Notes: generated by a model from the sequence alone, not told the origin. Shown: positions 6,127-15,140, numbered from the stretch's first letter. The stretch is 38,699 bases of DNA from Clostridiales bacterium Firm_08 (GCA_001604045.1 LVAN01000017.1:1-38699); one strand, 5' to 3'. Translations and numbers: made by a program.

Positions 6127-7023
6127 ATGAAACGCAGGGTCTTTGCTGCGGCGCTGGTCATTGCGCTGTTGTGCGTTTTTTCCGGATGTCAAAAGAACGG
6201 CGGCGGAACTTTAATAGATCCGGAGATCGCGTCGCTTGTTTCGGAGGTCGGCAAGACGCTTGAGGATCTGCGCAGTCAACACCCGACGTATGACTACCTG
6301 CATCTTGACGGATATAATTTTTCCGCCGAATGTTTCGGCACCCCGAGCGGGCCGTTCGCGTATATTTTTTTCGGAACGCAGTCGGGGCCGGGGATCGAGG
6401 ATATGGCGTCCAAGTACGAAAAACAACTGAGATGCGCCGGCGTCTACACAACGGTGGAAAAGGCCTTTCCGTCTGTAGCGGACACGCCTGTTTCGGTGGA
6501 GGACTTCCTCGCTTCCGTCGGACAGGATGTCAGCAAGTCCGAAAACGTGGATTTCTGGTACGGTTGGGTCTTCTTTGAGTATGAGGGCTACTCTTTTGCC
6601 GTCAATACCAAAGGCGGGAACGCCGATGATACATACGCCGTTCCCAAAGTCAAGATCGAGAAGGGACTTTCGATGATCTTGCTTGATAAAACGGTTTGGT
6701 CGGCCAATGACGTACTTTATGATGAACTTTATGATGAACTGACGAAGGTGAAATATGAGACCGGCACCGTGGAGGTGCCGACGGAGGGCGCCAAGGTGTA
6801 CGAAGACGGCGTGATCTCCGACGCGGACACCGCCAAAGCGGTGGCGGACGTCATTGTGACGAATCCGTCCGCTTACGGCCGCGTTACCGTCACCGAAGAT
6901 CCCGAAAACCGCCGTTGGGCGGTGGACTACGGTCCTGCCGACGAGCATACGGACGGCGGCTGTATCACGGTCGTGTTATCCCGGGATACCGGCGAGATCC
7001 TCGCCGTCGTCCCCGGGGAGTAG
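6127..7023 (+). CDS. Putative lipoprotein of unknown function
   Basis: A 298-residue predicted lipoprotein: MKRRVFAAALVIALLCVFSGC signal with the lipidated Cys at residue 21. The start at 6127 follows the ribosome site AAAGGAG (6112-6118). The central part is rich in aromatic residues (FWYGWVFFEYEGYSF). The last 75 residues, from VISDADTAKAVADVIV through WAVDYGP to ILAVVPGE, look like a small beta-sheet domain with a D-x-x-T-G-E-I-L hairpin, a pattern seen in PepSY-like and related domains. I do not recognise the whole protein. It lies alone between the palindromic repeat and a strong terminator shared with ptsI. Confidence 0.75.
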   Translation: MKRRVFAAALVIALLCVFSGCQKNGGGTLIDPEIASLVSEVGKTLEDLRSQHPTYDYLHLDGYNFSAECFGTPSGPFAYIFFGTQSGPGIEDMASKYEKQLRCAGVYTTVEKAFPSVADTPVSVEDFLASVGQDVSKSENVDFWYGWVFFEYEGYSFAVNTKGGNADDTYAVPKVKIEKGLSMILLDKTVWSANDVLYDELYDELTKVKYETGTVEVPTEGAKVYEDGVISDADTAKAVADVIVTNPSAYGRVTVTEDPENRRWAVDYGPADEHTDGGCITVVLSRDTGEILAVVPGE

Positions 7024-7037
7024 AACGCCATAATAGA

Positions 7038-7069
7038 AAAGCCTGCTAAGCGAACGCTTAGCAGGCTTT
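7038..7069. terminator. Bidirectional intrinsic terminator
   Basis: Perfect 14-bp stem, AAAGCCTGCTAAGC with GCTTAGCAGGCTTT, loop GAAC. It lies between the convergent lipoprotein gene (+) and ptsI (-), with A-rich and T-rich flanks on the respective sides. Confidence 0.9.
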
Positions 7070-7080
7070 GTCCTTGGCGT

Positions 7081-8694
7081 TTATTCGCACTCGCAGATGT
7101 TTTTGCGGGTCTGGAGGATGGAGGAGGGGGTGACGGAGAACTCGTCCAGTCCCCACTCGACGAGTTTCGGGATGAGGTTGGGATCCGCCGCCGCCTCGCC
7201 GCACATACCGACCATGATGCCGGCGGCTTTGGCGTTTTTGATGGTCATCTCGATGGCGCGCAGCACGGCGGGCTGTTCGGCTTTATACAGATGGCTGACT
7301 TTAGCGTTGCCGCGGTCCACCGCCATGGTGTAGCCGGTCAGATCGTTGGTGCCGATGGAGAAAAACGCCGCTTCCTTCGCGAGAAGGTCGGAGATCAGCG
7401 CCGCGGAGGGCGTTTCGATCATCACGCCGACCGGCGCCTCGCGGAACGCCGCGCCCTCGGCTTTCAGTTCGTCCATACATTCTTTCAGCATCGCCTTGGC
7501 GGCGACGACTTCCTCTACCGTCGTCACCAGCGGCAGCATGATCTTGATATTGCCGACCGCCGAGGCGCGCAGCAGGGCGCGAAGCTGTACCTTATAGAGT
7601 TCGGGGTTGTCCAGACAGTAGCGGATGGCGCGGTGGCCGAGGAAGGGGTTTTCCTCTTTGTCGATGGCGAGATAGTCGATGGCTTTGTCGCCGCCGACGT
7701 CCAGCGTGCGGATGATGACCTCCTTGCCCGCCATCAGCCGGGCGACCGTCGCGTAGGCCTCAAACTGTTCCTCCTCTGTCGGCGCGTGGTCGCGGTCCAT
7801 AAACAGGAACTCGGTGCGGAACAGACCGATGCCCTCGCCGCCGTTCTGCAGGACGTTCTGGGCGTCCTCCGCTTTGCCGATGTTGCCGTAAACGTGCTTG
7901 ACGGCGCCGGAGCGGGTGACGGTGGCCTTGCCGAAAAAGGACTTGAGACCCTCTTTTTCTTTCAGGTAGGCGGCTTGTTTCTCGCGGTATTCCTCCGCCT
8001 CTTTTTCCGACGGGCGGGGGAACACCTTGCCCTTGAAGCCGTCCACGATGACCTCCTCGCCGTCGGCGAGGATCGTTGTCGCGTCCTTGACGGACAGCGC
8101 GGCGGGAATGCCCATCGCGCGGGCGAGGATGGCGCTGTGGCTGGTGACGCCGCCCACCTCGGTGATGATGGCGGCGACGTTTTCCTTGCGGATGCGGCTG
8201 GTCATCGAGGGGGTGAGATCTTTCGCGACCAGCACGGTGCCGGCGGGAAGCGCCCCGATATCCACCGTGCGCACGCCCAGCAGGATCCGCAGCAGACTGT
8301 CCTTGACGTCCTTGACGTCGGAGGCGCGCTGGCGCATCATCTCGTCCTCAACGCCCGCGAACATATCGTAAAACATGGTGCAGACGGTGTCCGCCGCGCT
8401 CTCCGCGACGGCGCCGCCGTCGATCAGATCGTTCATCTGGGAGAGCATAAAGGGATCGGCGAGCATCGTGAGATGCCCTTCGAGGATCTCCGCCTCTTTT
8501 TCACCGGCGCTCTGTTTGAGGGAGGCGATCATCTCGTTAGTTTCCGCCGTAAACGCCTCCACCGCGCGGGCAAGCCTTGCTTTTTCTTCTTCCGCGCCGG
8601 CGTAGCGGACCGCCGAATAGTCGAGGGTCACGTCCTCGATGATGACCGCTTTGCCGATGCCGTAGCCCTGGGAAGCTCCTATACCTTGTAACAT
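7081..8694 (-). CDS. ptsI: PTS enzyme I (phosphoenolpyruvate-protein phosphotransferase)
   Basis: A 537-residue cytosolic enzyme that takes phosphate from phosphoenolpyruvate and passes it to HPr. The N-terminal domain carries the phospho-histidine motif GGVTSHSAILARAMGIPA, His near residue 186. The C-terminal PEP-binding barrel shows TLDVGGDK, NPFLGHRAIR, MIETPSAA, GTNDLTGYTMAVDR and the active cysteine in GMCGE. Length is normal for the family. It is the last gene of the fru-pts operon, 59 bases after ptsH, and that gap contains a strong hairpin (8715-8742). The start at 8694 has AGGAAGG upstream. A terminator follows the stop within 45 bases. Confidence 0.97.
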   Translation of the reverse strand: MLQGIGASQGYGIGKAVIIEDVTLDYSAVRYAGAEEEKARLARAVEAFTAETNEMIASLKQSAGEKEAEILEGHLTMLADPFMLSQMNDLIDGGAVAESAADTVCTMFYDMFAGVEDEMMRQRASDVKDVKDSLLRILLGVRTVDIGALPAGTVLVAKDLTPSMTSRIRKENVAAIITEVGGVTSHSAILARAMGIPAALSVKDATTILADGEEVIVDGFKGKVFPRPSEKEAEEYREKQAAYLKEKEGLKSFFGKATVTRSGAVKHVYGNIGKAEDAQNVLQNGGEGIGLFRTEFLFMDRDHAPTEEEQFEAYATVARLMAGKEVIIRTLDVGGDKAIDYLAIDKEENPFLGHRAIRYCLDNPELYKVQLRALLRASAVGNIKIMLPLVTTVEEVVAAKAMLKECMDELKAEGAAFREAPVGVMIETPSAALISDLLAKEAAFFSIGTNDLTGYTMAVDRGNAKVSHLYKAEQPAVLRAIEMTIKNAKAAGIMVGMCGEAAADPNLIPKLVEWGLDEFSVTPSSILQTRKNICECE

Positions 8695-8714
8695 AATACT
8701 GTTCCTTCCTGTGG

Positions 8715-8742
8715 TTTCGGGCGGACTTTCGTCCGCCCGAAA
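8715..8742 (-). other. Intercistronic hairpin between ptsH and ptsI
   Basis: Perfect 12-bp stem, TTTCGGGCGGAC with GTCCGCCCGAAA, loop TTTC (GAAA read on the minus strand). No T-run follows in the leftward direction, so it is unlikely to terminate fully; it may partly attenuate transcription or protect the ptsH 3' end. Confidence 0.6.
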
Positions 8743-8753
8743 TCACATTAAAA

Positions 8754-9020
8754 TTACTCTTCGCCGAAACCGCTCTCGATCATCGAGGCGGCCTCCGCCA
8801 TCATCGCGGCCTCGTCCGGGCCGTCGCAGATGACGGTGATGTCCGAGCCGCACTTGATGCAGGCGGACATCAAAAGCATGATGCTTTTGGCGTTGACGGA
8901 TTTTTCACCGCATTTGATGGTGATGTCCGAGGCGTATTTGCCCATGGCGGTGACGAACTGCTGCGCCGGGCGCATATGCAGTCCCATTTTGTTTTTGATG
9001 GTAAAATCTTTGGATATCAT
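8754..9020 (-). CDS. ptsH: Phosphocarrier protein HPr
   Basis: An 88-residue phosphocarrier. His15 lies in MGLHMRPAQ, the residue phosphorylated by enzyme I. Ser46 lies in NAKSIMLLMSA, the site used by HPr kinase in Firmicutes, so it can probably take part in CcpA-type carbon regulation; no HPr kinase or ccpA is in the window. Ribosome site GAGGAC precedes the ATG. It sits directly after the fructose transporter gene (17-base gap), making this a self-contained sugar uptake operon. Confidence 0.96.
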   Translation of the reverse strand: MISKDFTIKNKMGLHMRPAQQFVTAMGKYASDITIKCGEKSVNAKSIMLLMSACIKCGSDITVICDGPDEAAMMAEAASMIESGFGEE

Positions 9021-9037
9021 TTTGCGTCCTCTTTTCT

Positions 9038-10984
9038 TTAGGCGGATTTCTTTTCTTTGTTCTTTTTGAGCAGGGCGAGCATCAGCGCGCCGGCGATCGA
9101 GCCGGCGATCAGCGCGGCGATGTAGCCGAGCGGATTTTCAACGACCGCGAAGGTAAAGATGCCGCCGTGCGGCGCGGGGCACGCGCAGGCGAACAGAGAA
9201 CTGACGGCGCCCGCGACACCCGCTCCCACCATACAGGACGGGATGACGCGCAGCGGATCCGCCGCGGCGTAGGGGATGGCGCCTTCGGTGATGAAGCAGA
9301 GACCCATCAGATAGTTGACGGGACCGTTTTTGCGTTCCTGCGCCGTCCATTTGCTCTTGTTGAAGGTGGTGGAAAGGGCGATGGCGATGGGCGGGACCAT
9401 ACCGCCGATCATGACCGCCGCCATGATCCAGGTGTTGCCGTCCGCGATCGCCGCGGTGCCGAATACGTAGGCGGCTTTGTTGAAGGGACCGCCCATATCG
9501 ATCGCCATCATCGCCGCCAGGACGATGCACAGCACGAGTTTGCTGGAGTCACCGAGGTTGGTCAGGAAGGTGGAAAGACCGTTGTTGAGCAGACCGACGA
9601 CGGGGTTGACGAGCAGCATCACAAGACCTATCAGCAGGGTGCCGAGCAGGGGATAGATAAAGACCGGTTTGATGCCGTCCATGGATTTGGGCATCCACTC
9701 GAACGCTTTTTTGAGCACCAGCATCAGAAGTCCCGCGATAAATCCCGCGAACAGCGCGCCGAGGAAACCGGATACGGCGCCGCCGTCACCGACGAGGTTT
9801 TTGTTGTCGATCAGAGACTTGAAGGTGAAACCGTTGGCCGCGATATAGCCGCCGACGATACCGGGCAGCAGACCCGGACGGTCCGCGATGGACATTGAGA
9901 TGTAGCCCGCGAGGATGGGAAGCATAAAGGCGAACGCCGCTTTTCCGATCCAGAACACCGTGGCGGCGACGGGATGGGTAAATCCGAAAGTGCCGCCGAC
10001 GTTGGCGTTGCCCGCGATGGTGTCGATGAGAAAGCCCAGCGCGATCAGCACGCCGCCGCCCACGACGAAGGGAAGCATATGGGAGACGCCGTTCATCAGA
10101 TGTTTATAGACCTTGCGGCCGAAACTCTCTTTTTCCGCGCTGTCGTCGGCGTCGTCCGCCGCGGCGTCCGCGTGGTAGACCGGGACTTTGCCGTCCAGGA
10201 CCTTTTGGATGAGTTCCTCCGGTTTGTTGATGCCGCTGGTGACCGAGGTTTTCAGCACCGGTTTGCCGTCAAAACGCGCCATTTCGACGTTGCGGTCGAC
10301 AGCGCAGATGATGGCGTCGCAGTCCGCGATCTCTTTTTTGGTCAGCACGTTTTTCGCGCCGCCCGAGCCGTCTGTTTCTACTTTGATGGAAATGCCCATC
10401 TTTTCCGCCGCCTGCTGTAAGGCTTCCGCCGCCATATAGGTGTGGGCGATGCCGGTGGGGCAGGCGGTGACGGCGAGGATCTTATATCCCGCGTCTTTGA
10501 CCTCTTTCTTCGGCGCCTCGTCGGGATATTTGGCGGCTTCCGCCGCGTCGATGATGGAGAGATATTCCTCCGGCGTTTGCGCCGCGCGGAGTTTGGCGCA
10601 GAAATCGGGATCCATCAGAAGCACCATCAGACGGGACAGGATCTCCAGATGCAGATCGCCGTCCAGCGGCGCCGCGATCATAAACAGGATGTCCGACGGT
10701 TTGCCGTCCGGCGCGTTGTAATCAACGCCGCCCGGGACGGTGATCGCGGAAAGACCGGGCGTTTTCACGCTGTCGCTTTTCGCGTGGGGGACGGCGATGC
10801 CCTCACCGATGGCGGTGGAGCCCTGTCCTTCTCTCGCGAGGATCGCCGCTTTGTAGGCGTCCTTGTCGGAGAGGTTGCCGACCGCGTCGTGCAGACCGAT
10901 CAGTGTTTCGATCGCCTCGTCCTTGGAATTTGCGGGGGAGTTCAGAGAAATTGCTTCTTTTTTCAACAAATCAATAATTCTCAT
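9038..10984 (-). CDS. fruA: Fructose-type PTS transporter, EIIABC fusion
   Basis: A 648-residue fusion that imports fructose (or a related hexose) and phosphorylates it to the 1-phosphate. Order: IIA domain (residues about 1-145) with phospho-His67 in AVPHAKS; IIB domain (about 165-260) with Cys175 in ACPTGIAHTYMAA; an acidic linker (about 275-290); then a membrane IIC domain of about 8-10 segments beginning at GVSHMLPFVVGGGVLIALGFL. Motifs GGPFNKAAY and ITEGAIPYAAADP are typical of fructose IIC. Ribosome site AAGGAGG is strong. Preceded by fruK (14-base gap) and followed by ptsH. Sugar specificity is inferred from the neighbouring 1-phosphofructokinase. Confidence 0.96.
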   Translation of the reverse strand: MRIIDLLKKEAISLNSPANSKDEAIETLIGLHDAVGNLSDKDAYKAAILAREGQGSTAIGEGIAVPHAKSDSVKTPGLSAITVPGGVDYNAPDGKPSDILFMIAAPLDGDLHLEILSRLMVLLMDPDFCAKLRAAQTPEEYLSIIDAAEAAKYPDEAPKKEVKDAGYKILAVTACPTGIAHTYMAAEALQQAAEKMGISIKVETDGSGGAKNVLTKKEIADCDAIICAVDRNVEMARFDGKPVLKTSVTSGINKPEELIQKVLDGKVPVYHADAAADDADDSAEKESFGRKVYKHLMNGVSHMLPFVVGGGVLIALGFLIDTIAGNANVGGTFGFTHPVAATVFWIGKAAFAFMLPILAGYISMSIADRPGLLPGIVGGYIAANGFTFKSLIDNKNLVGDGGAVSGFLGALFAGFIAGLLMLVLKKAFEWMPKSMDGIKPVFIYPLLGTLLIGLVMLLVNPVVGLLNNGLSTFLTNLGDSSKLVLCIVLAAMMAIDMGGPFNKAAYVFGTAAIADGNTWIMAAVMIGGMVPPIAIALSTTFNKSKWTAQERKNGPVNYLMGLCFITEGAIPYAAADPLRVIPSCMVGAGVAGAVSSLFACACPAPHGGIFTFAVVENPLGYIAALIAGSIAGALMLALLKKNKEKKSA

Positions 10985-10998
10985 ACTTTGCCTCCTTT

Positions 10999-11904
10999 TT
11001 ATTTTAATTTGTCAAAAACTTCGTCAATGTCGCGGCGGTCGGCCAGCCCTTCGGTGAACGCCGTGGCGCTCCCGCAGGCGGCGCCCAGCCGCAGCGCGTA
11101 TTCGTAATCGCCTTTTTGCAGATATCCGGCAATAAATCCGCCCACCATACTGTCGCCGCAGCCGACGCTGCTGACGGCTTTGCCCGGCACGACGCCGACG
11201 GTGTGTACCTTGTCGTTTTCGTCCACCAGCAGGGCGCCGTCTCCCGCGCGGGAGACAAGAACGTTGCGCGCGCCCCGCTCCCGGAGTTTTCTCGCGTAAA
11301 AGACGATGTCCTCCTCCGTTTCGGTCCTGACGCCGAACAGATCGCCCAGCTCGTGATGGTTGGGCTTGATGAGGAAGGGTTTATATTTGAGGGATCCGAG
11401 CAGCAGCGCGCCCGTCGTGTCCACGACGAAACGAACGCCCCTGCCGTCAAGCTGCCGCAGCATCCGTTCGTAGATGTCGGGCGGCAGGTTTTTGGGCACC
11501 GAGCCCGCGATGACGACGAAATCGCCCTTGGCCGCCTTGTCGAGTTTGGCGAGCAGATCCTCGATCTCCCGCTCGCTGATCTCGGGGCCTCTGGCGTTGA
11601 CGTCAAGCTCGATATCCGCGCGGATCTTGACGTTGATGCGGGTCATCCCGCGGCTGAGATCGGTAAAGTCACAGCGGATGCCCTCCGCCCGCAGGATGGT
11701 CTTGAGCTGCTCGCCGGTAAAGCCCGCGGTAAATCCGAGCGCCTCATTGGCGACGCCGAGGCGGGAGAGGATCACCGAAACGTTGATGCCTTTGCCGCCG
11801 TAGTGCAGGCTTTCCGCGGAGGCGCGGTTGATGTCGTCATACCTTAGATCGTCCACCCATAATTCATAGTCCAGGGCGGGATTGAGCGTGATGGTGTAGA
11901 CCAT
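10999..11904 (-). CDS. fruK: 1-phosphofructokinase
   Basis: A 301-residue PfkB-family sugar kinase converting fructose 1-phosphate to fructose 1,6-bisphosphate in the cytosol. Diagnostic features: N-terminal TITLNPALD, substrate motif YGGKGINVSVILSRLG, and the C-terminal nucleotide/catalytic motif VGCGDSMVGGF with base Asp near residue 251. Its start overlaps the stop of the regulator gene by one base (TAATG), indicating coupled translation. The product feeds imported fructose straight into glycolysis. Confidence 0.95.
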   Translation of the reverse strand: MVYTITLNPALDYELWVDDLRYDDINRASAESLHYGGKGINVSVILSRLGVANEALGFTAGFTGEQLKTILRAEGIRCDFTDLSRGMTRINVKIRADIELDVNARGPEISEREIEDLLAKLDKAAKGDFVVIAGSVPKNLPPDIYERMLRQLDGRGVRFVVDTTGALLLGSLKYKPFLIKPNHHELGDLFGVRTETEEDIVFYARKLRERGARNVLVSRAGDGALLVDENDKVHTVGVVPGKAVSSVGCGDSMVGGFIAGYLQKGDYEYALRLGAACGSATAFTEGLADRRDIDEVFDKLK

Positions 11905-12653
11905 TATTCCGTCACTTCCTTTACGACTGTATTTTGCTTGATCTCCTCATCATCACAGCGGTCGCAGATGATGCACGCCCGGTTGACCGGCGCGAATTTG
12001 ACGGCGGCGACCTTCCCGAATTTGGAGGCGTCCGTCAGAACGTAGGAGACAAAACTTTTTTCCATCGCGATCGCTTTAATGGTCGCCTCGTCGGTGTCGG
12101 TGGTGGTAAGACCTTGTTTCAGGGCGATGCCGTTGGCGCCGAGAAAGGCTTTGGAAAAATTGTAACGCTGCAGATTGGCGGCGGCGACCGCGCCGATGAC
12201 GGCTTCGGTCGTGTCCTTGAGATCGCCGCCGAGGATCATCACCCGACAGCCTTTTTTCGCGAGTTCGTGCGCGTGGCTGATGCCGTTGGTGACGAAGGTC
12301 GCGCGGCTGTTTTCGATGAAACTCGCCAAAAGGAAGGTCGTCGAGCCGGCGTCGATGAAAACGTAATCATCGTCAAAGATCAGCCCCGCGGCGTACCGAG
12401 CGATCCGCGTTTTCTCATCGCGGTGGTTTTCCATCTTGACAAGCACCGGATCCTCGCGGTTGAGAAACTCGTGGGAGGGCAGCGCCGCGCCGCCGCGCAC
12501 CTTGCGGATCCTGCCGGCCGCCGCGAGCTCCGTCAGATCCCGGCGCACCGTCGCCTCGCTGGCGGAGAGCAGCGCCGTCAGCTGATTGATGCTCGCCGTG
12601 CCGCGGTCGGCAAGGAACGCGAGCAGTTTTTCTTTTCTTTCGTATGTCAGCAT
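11904..12653 (-). CDS. fruR: DeoR-family transcriptional regulator of the fructose operon
   Basis: A 249-residue DeoR/FruR-type repressor. The N-terminal helix-turn-helix includes SINQLTALLSASEATVRRDLTELAAAGRIRKVRGGA (residues about 21-56), the DeoR signature. The C-terminal sugar-phosphate sensor has FIDAGSTTFLLA, VTNGISHAHEL and a K-F-G-K-V-A segment. First gene of the operon, so it probably regulates its own transcript, with fructose 1-phosphate the expected inducer by family knowledge. The ribosome site is poor: AAAGGAC lies about 14-16 bases upstream of the ATG, suggesting low expression of the regulator. Confidence 0.93.
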   Translation of the reverse strand: MLTYERKEKLLAFLADRGTASINQLTALLSASEATVRRDLTELAAAGRIRKVRGGAALPSHEFLNREDPVLVKMENHRDEKTRIARYAAGLIFDDDYVFIDAGSTTFLLASFIENSRATFVTNGISHAHELAKKGCRVMILGGDLKDTTEAVIGAVAAANLQRYNFSKAFLGANGIALKQGLTTTDTDEATIKAIAMEKSFVSYVLTDASKFGKVAAVKFAPVNRACIICDRCDDEEIKQNTVVKEVTE

Positions 12654-12692
12654 TTTGGGGTTTGACCGTCCTTTGCGTGTCCTGATACTAAC

Positions 12693-12721
12693 ATTATACT
12701 GTAACTTTCAAAAGCAGTCAA
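12693..12721 (-). promoter_or_regulatory. fru-pts operon promoter
   Basis: Minus strand: TTGACT (12716-12721), 17-base spacer, TATAAT (12693-12698). Start expected near 12686, giving a leader of about 30 nt. No clear palindromic operator was recognised around it. Confidence 0.8.
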
Positions 12722-12980
12722 TACCGATCAAAATAAATCGTTGTTTTGCCCAATATATCCTTTGATTTTTGTGTAAATCGCATATCTTTTTCTGCAATAA
12801 TGATCGGATTTGAAAGAAATATGTCGTTTTTTCAAAAAACCCGTCATCCGCGCCCGCGACAGCGCGGCCGTTTCAACGCGCGCTCTCCTCAGCCGGCGTT
12901 TCGCGAAATCGCGTTCTGATTTGACGGGACGCCGGGGTCGTCGTCCCCTGCAATACACCCGTTGAATTGGTGCGTTTTCC
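12722..12980. other. Gene-free region upstream of the fru operon
   Basis: No supported gene. The first 120 bases are AT-rich. From about 12890 the sequence becomes GC-rich with an inverted pair CCGGCGT/ACGCCGG and a TTTCGCGAAA palindrome. It looks like decayed intergenic repeat material. Confidence 0.4.
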
Positions 12981-13175
12981 CGGCTCCCCTGTGTAAGGGG
13001 AGCTGTCTGCCCGTCGCAAAGCGGCAGGCAGACTGAGGGGTTGTGAATGATACAAAAGAGAGAGGACAAAAGTTTTATTTCGTTTACAATCCCTCAGTCT
13101 TTTAAAGAGAAAAAGATCCCTTTGCAGGGATCTTTTTTCTTTAAAATCCGGCTCCCTTTACACAAGGGAGCCGGA
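12981..13175. repeat. Inverted-repeat intergenic element around the GH20 terminator
   Basis: The left end, GGCTCCCCTGTGTAAGGGGAGC (arms 12983-12990 and 12996-13003), and the right end, a 12-bp-stem hairpin at 13147-13175, are related in reverse complement (CCGGCTCCC..GTGTA..GGGAGC). Inside are TCTGCC/GGCAGA, then GACTGAGGGGTTGT mirrored by ACAATCCCTCAGTC. The arrangement suggests two head-to-head copies of one repeat unit or one long palindromic element. Confidence 0.6.
13110..13137. terminator. Intrinsic terminator for the GH20 gene
   Basis: AAAAAGATCCC pairs with GGGATCTTTTT around TTTGCA. The A-run before and T-run after the stem make it functional in both directions; leftward it ends the hexosaminidase transcript. 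Confidence 0.85.
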
Positions 13176-13205
13176 AAGACGCGGCGAAGCGCGCGAGGGC
13201 GCGCT

Positions 13206-15053
13206 TCACGAATGCGACAGAACGCCGGCGGAGTAGGCGCGGCGCCAGGAGTTGAGCAGGACGGCGGGGCGGCTCCTGCCGGTGCCGATCGGAAGATCCG
13301 GCTGTTCCAGCTCCTCCAGACGGTCGATCTTGTCGTCGGCGTAGTCGGTCAGCCGTCTCGCCGCGGCGGCGAGGCGCTCCTTCATCCCGCCGAGGCGCAG
13401 TTCCTGTATCTCAAAGCCGAACGGCTTGTTGACGGTGTACCACTGGGTACGGAACGCGTCGATGTAGTCCTCCAGCAGGCGGACGGTCTCCGGGATGACG
13501 TCGGCCGCGATGCGGCGCAGCGCCTGCTTGTCTCCGCCGCGGTAGGCGGCTTTGATATCGCGGGAAAGGAAGGTTTTTTTATCCAGCAGTTTCGCGTAGG
13601 CGAGCTGGGTCCTGAACAGATACCCGAATTTGTTGTCCGGCACGGCGGCAAGGCACTCGGCGTCCTTCGCGTACTTGCCTTCCAGCGGCAGTTTCGCGAG
13701 ATCCGCGTCCATCTTGCCGATCATCGGATCGTTGAACAGCGCCGATTTTTCGACGCAGGGCGGGTTGGTGTAGTCGTCGGAAAAGCCTTCGCCGAGGGAT
13801 CCCACCGCGTCCAGCGTCATAAAATCGTCAAATCCGATCCCGAAACACGCCTGACTTCTTTCCTCCAGGGCGCTTTCATTGCCGTAGCAGATCTCGGCGT
13901 ATTGCAGCAGAGAGGGAAGCACGGCGAAAACGGCGCACTCCGCGCCGTCGTCTCCCCAGGCGGTGGCGATGACGTTTCTGACGTTATATTGCCGCGCGAA
14001 GCGCAGATGCGTCGGCGTTACCCAGACGGAAAACCTGTTTTTGGGCGTGACGCCTGTCCAGCCCCACGCGCCGCCCGCGAACCATATGGGATTTCCGATC
14101 TTTTCATGGCAGGAAAACATATGGGAGAGATATTCGGTCTGGGACGGATGCGTGTAATAATCCCAGTAGCAGAGACCCACCTCCGGCGGGATCCGGTCCG
14201 TGACCATGCCGGAGAGTTCTCCCTCTTTCACGCGGTACGCGCCGCCGAACTGCATGCGGAAAAACATATCGCTCCACATCACCGGCTCGAAATCGTACTT
14301 TTTGCAAAGCCCGATGACCTTGGAAAGGTGGCGCAGCATGATATCCGACTTGACGGAGGGACCGTTGAGATCGGTATGCCGTCCTCTGCCGAGGTGATGC
14401 GCCTCGTCCATTCCGACGTGCAGGCGGCGGGAGGAGAAACACTCCCGCAGGTTTTTGAACATACATTCGATAAGATCGTAGACCCTCTCATCATCGGCGA
14501 GCAGGATATCGTCGATATCATGATACGGCGCGAAATCCGGCCAGTCGAAAATGGCGTTGAGATGCGCCAGCGTCTGGATGCAGGGGATGAGTTCGATGCC
14601 GAGGGACGCGCCGAAAGCGTCCAGTTCTTTGAGTTCCTCTTTGGTATATCTGCCCCGCAAATGCCCGAAATAGGGGTATTCCGGGATCTCGTAGGTGTCC
14701 TCGGTGTACAGCATCAGCGCATTGAACCCCATTGCCGCCATATAGAGAAGCAGTTCTTTGACGCTTTGAACGTTGATCACGGCGTTGCGGCTGCAATCCG
14801 CCATCACACACAGCGTATCGAAATCCGCTTTTTGCCGGATCGGCTGTTTGTCTTTCAGAAAGGCGGGCAGAAAAGAGAGAGCGCGCAGCGCGTCCCGAGG
14901 CGTTTCATATCCGACGGTGATCCGTCCGTTTTTTTCGCAAAGAGACATACCGTCTCCCTTTTCGAAGGCGACTTCCGTGTCCGGCAGACCGAGAAAGTCG
15001 GCAAGCAGCAAAAGACCCGTTTCATTTTCCTTCGGCGCGTTGTAAAATCTCAT
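13206..15053 (-). CDS. Glycoside hydrolase family 20-like beta-N-acetylhexosaminidase
   Basis: A 615-residue enzyme predicted to cleave terminal beta-linked N-acetylhexosamines. The catalytic acid pair is recognisable: LHVGMDEAHHLG with Asp216-Glu217, followed by a TIM-barrel pattern (ELIPCIQTLAHLN, PVMWSDMFFRM, LCYWDYY, IWFAGGAWGWTG, IATAWGDDG). There is no signal peptide, so it probably acts inside the cell on imported sugars. The start at 15053 is chosen because GGGAGG is well placed upstream; an earlier in-frame start lacks a ribosome site and would lie in the promoter. The gene has its own promoter and terminator. A hairpin (13186-13207) overlaps the stop codon. Exact substrate is unknown. 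Confidence 0.88.
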   Translation of the reverse strand: MRFYNAPKENETGLLLLADFLGLPDTEVAFEKGDGMSLCEKNGRITVGYETPRDALRALSFLPAFLKDKQPIRQKADFDTLCVMADCSRNAVINVQSVKELLLYMAAMGFNALMLYTEDTYEIPEYPYFGHLRGRYTKEELKELDAFGASLGIELIPCIQTLAHLNAIFDWPDFAPYHDIDDILLADDERVYDLIECMFKNLRECFSSRRLHVGMDEAHHLGRGRHTDLNGPSVKSDIMLRHLSKVIGLCKKYDFEPVMWSDMFFRMQFGGAYRVKEGELSGMVTDRIPPEVGLCYWDYYTHPSQTEYLSHMFSCHEKIGNPIWFAGGAWGWTGVTPKNRFSVWVTPTHLRFARQYNVRNVIATAWGDDGAECAVFAVLPSLLQYAEICYGNESALEERSQACFGIGFDDFMTLDAVGSLGEGFSDDYTNPPCVEKSALFNDPMIGKMDADLAKLPLEGKYAKDAECLAAVPDNKFGYLFRTQLAYAKLLDKKTFLSRDIKAAYRGGDKQALRRIAADVIPETVRLLEDYIDAFRTQWYTVNKPFGFEIQELRLGGMKERLAAAARRLTDYADDKIDRLEELEQPDLPIGTGRSRPAVLLNSWRRAYSAGVLSHS

Positions 15054-15078
15054 ACGACCAGCCTCCCGTTTTTTCTTT

Positions 15079-15107
15079 ATTGTATCATACCGCCTTTTAA
15101 AATCCAA
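15079..15107 (-). promoter_or_regulatory. Promoter of the GH20 gene
   Basis: Minus strand: TTGGAT (15102-15107), 17-base spacer, TACAAT (15079-15084) with an extended TG one base upstream of the -10. It lies in the short gap after the symporter gene. Confidence 0.65.
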
Positions 15108-15140
15108 TAGAATAATCGCCTGAATATTTATACTTTTGGC

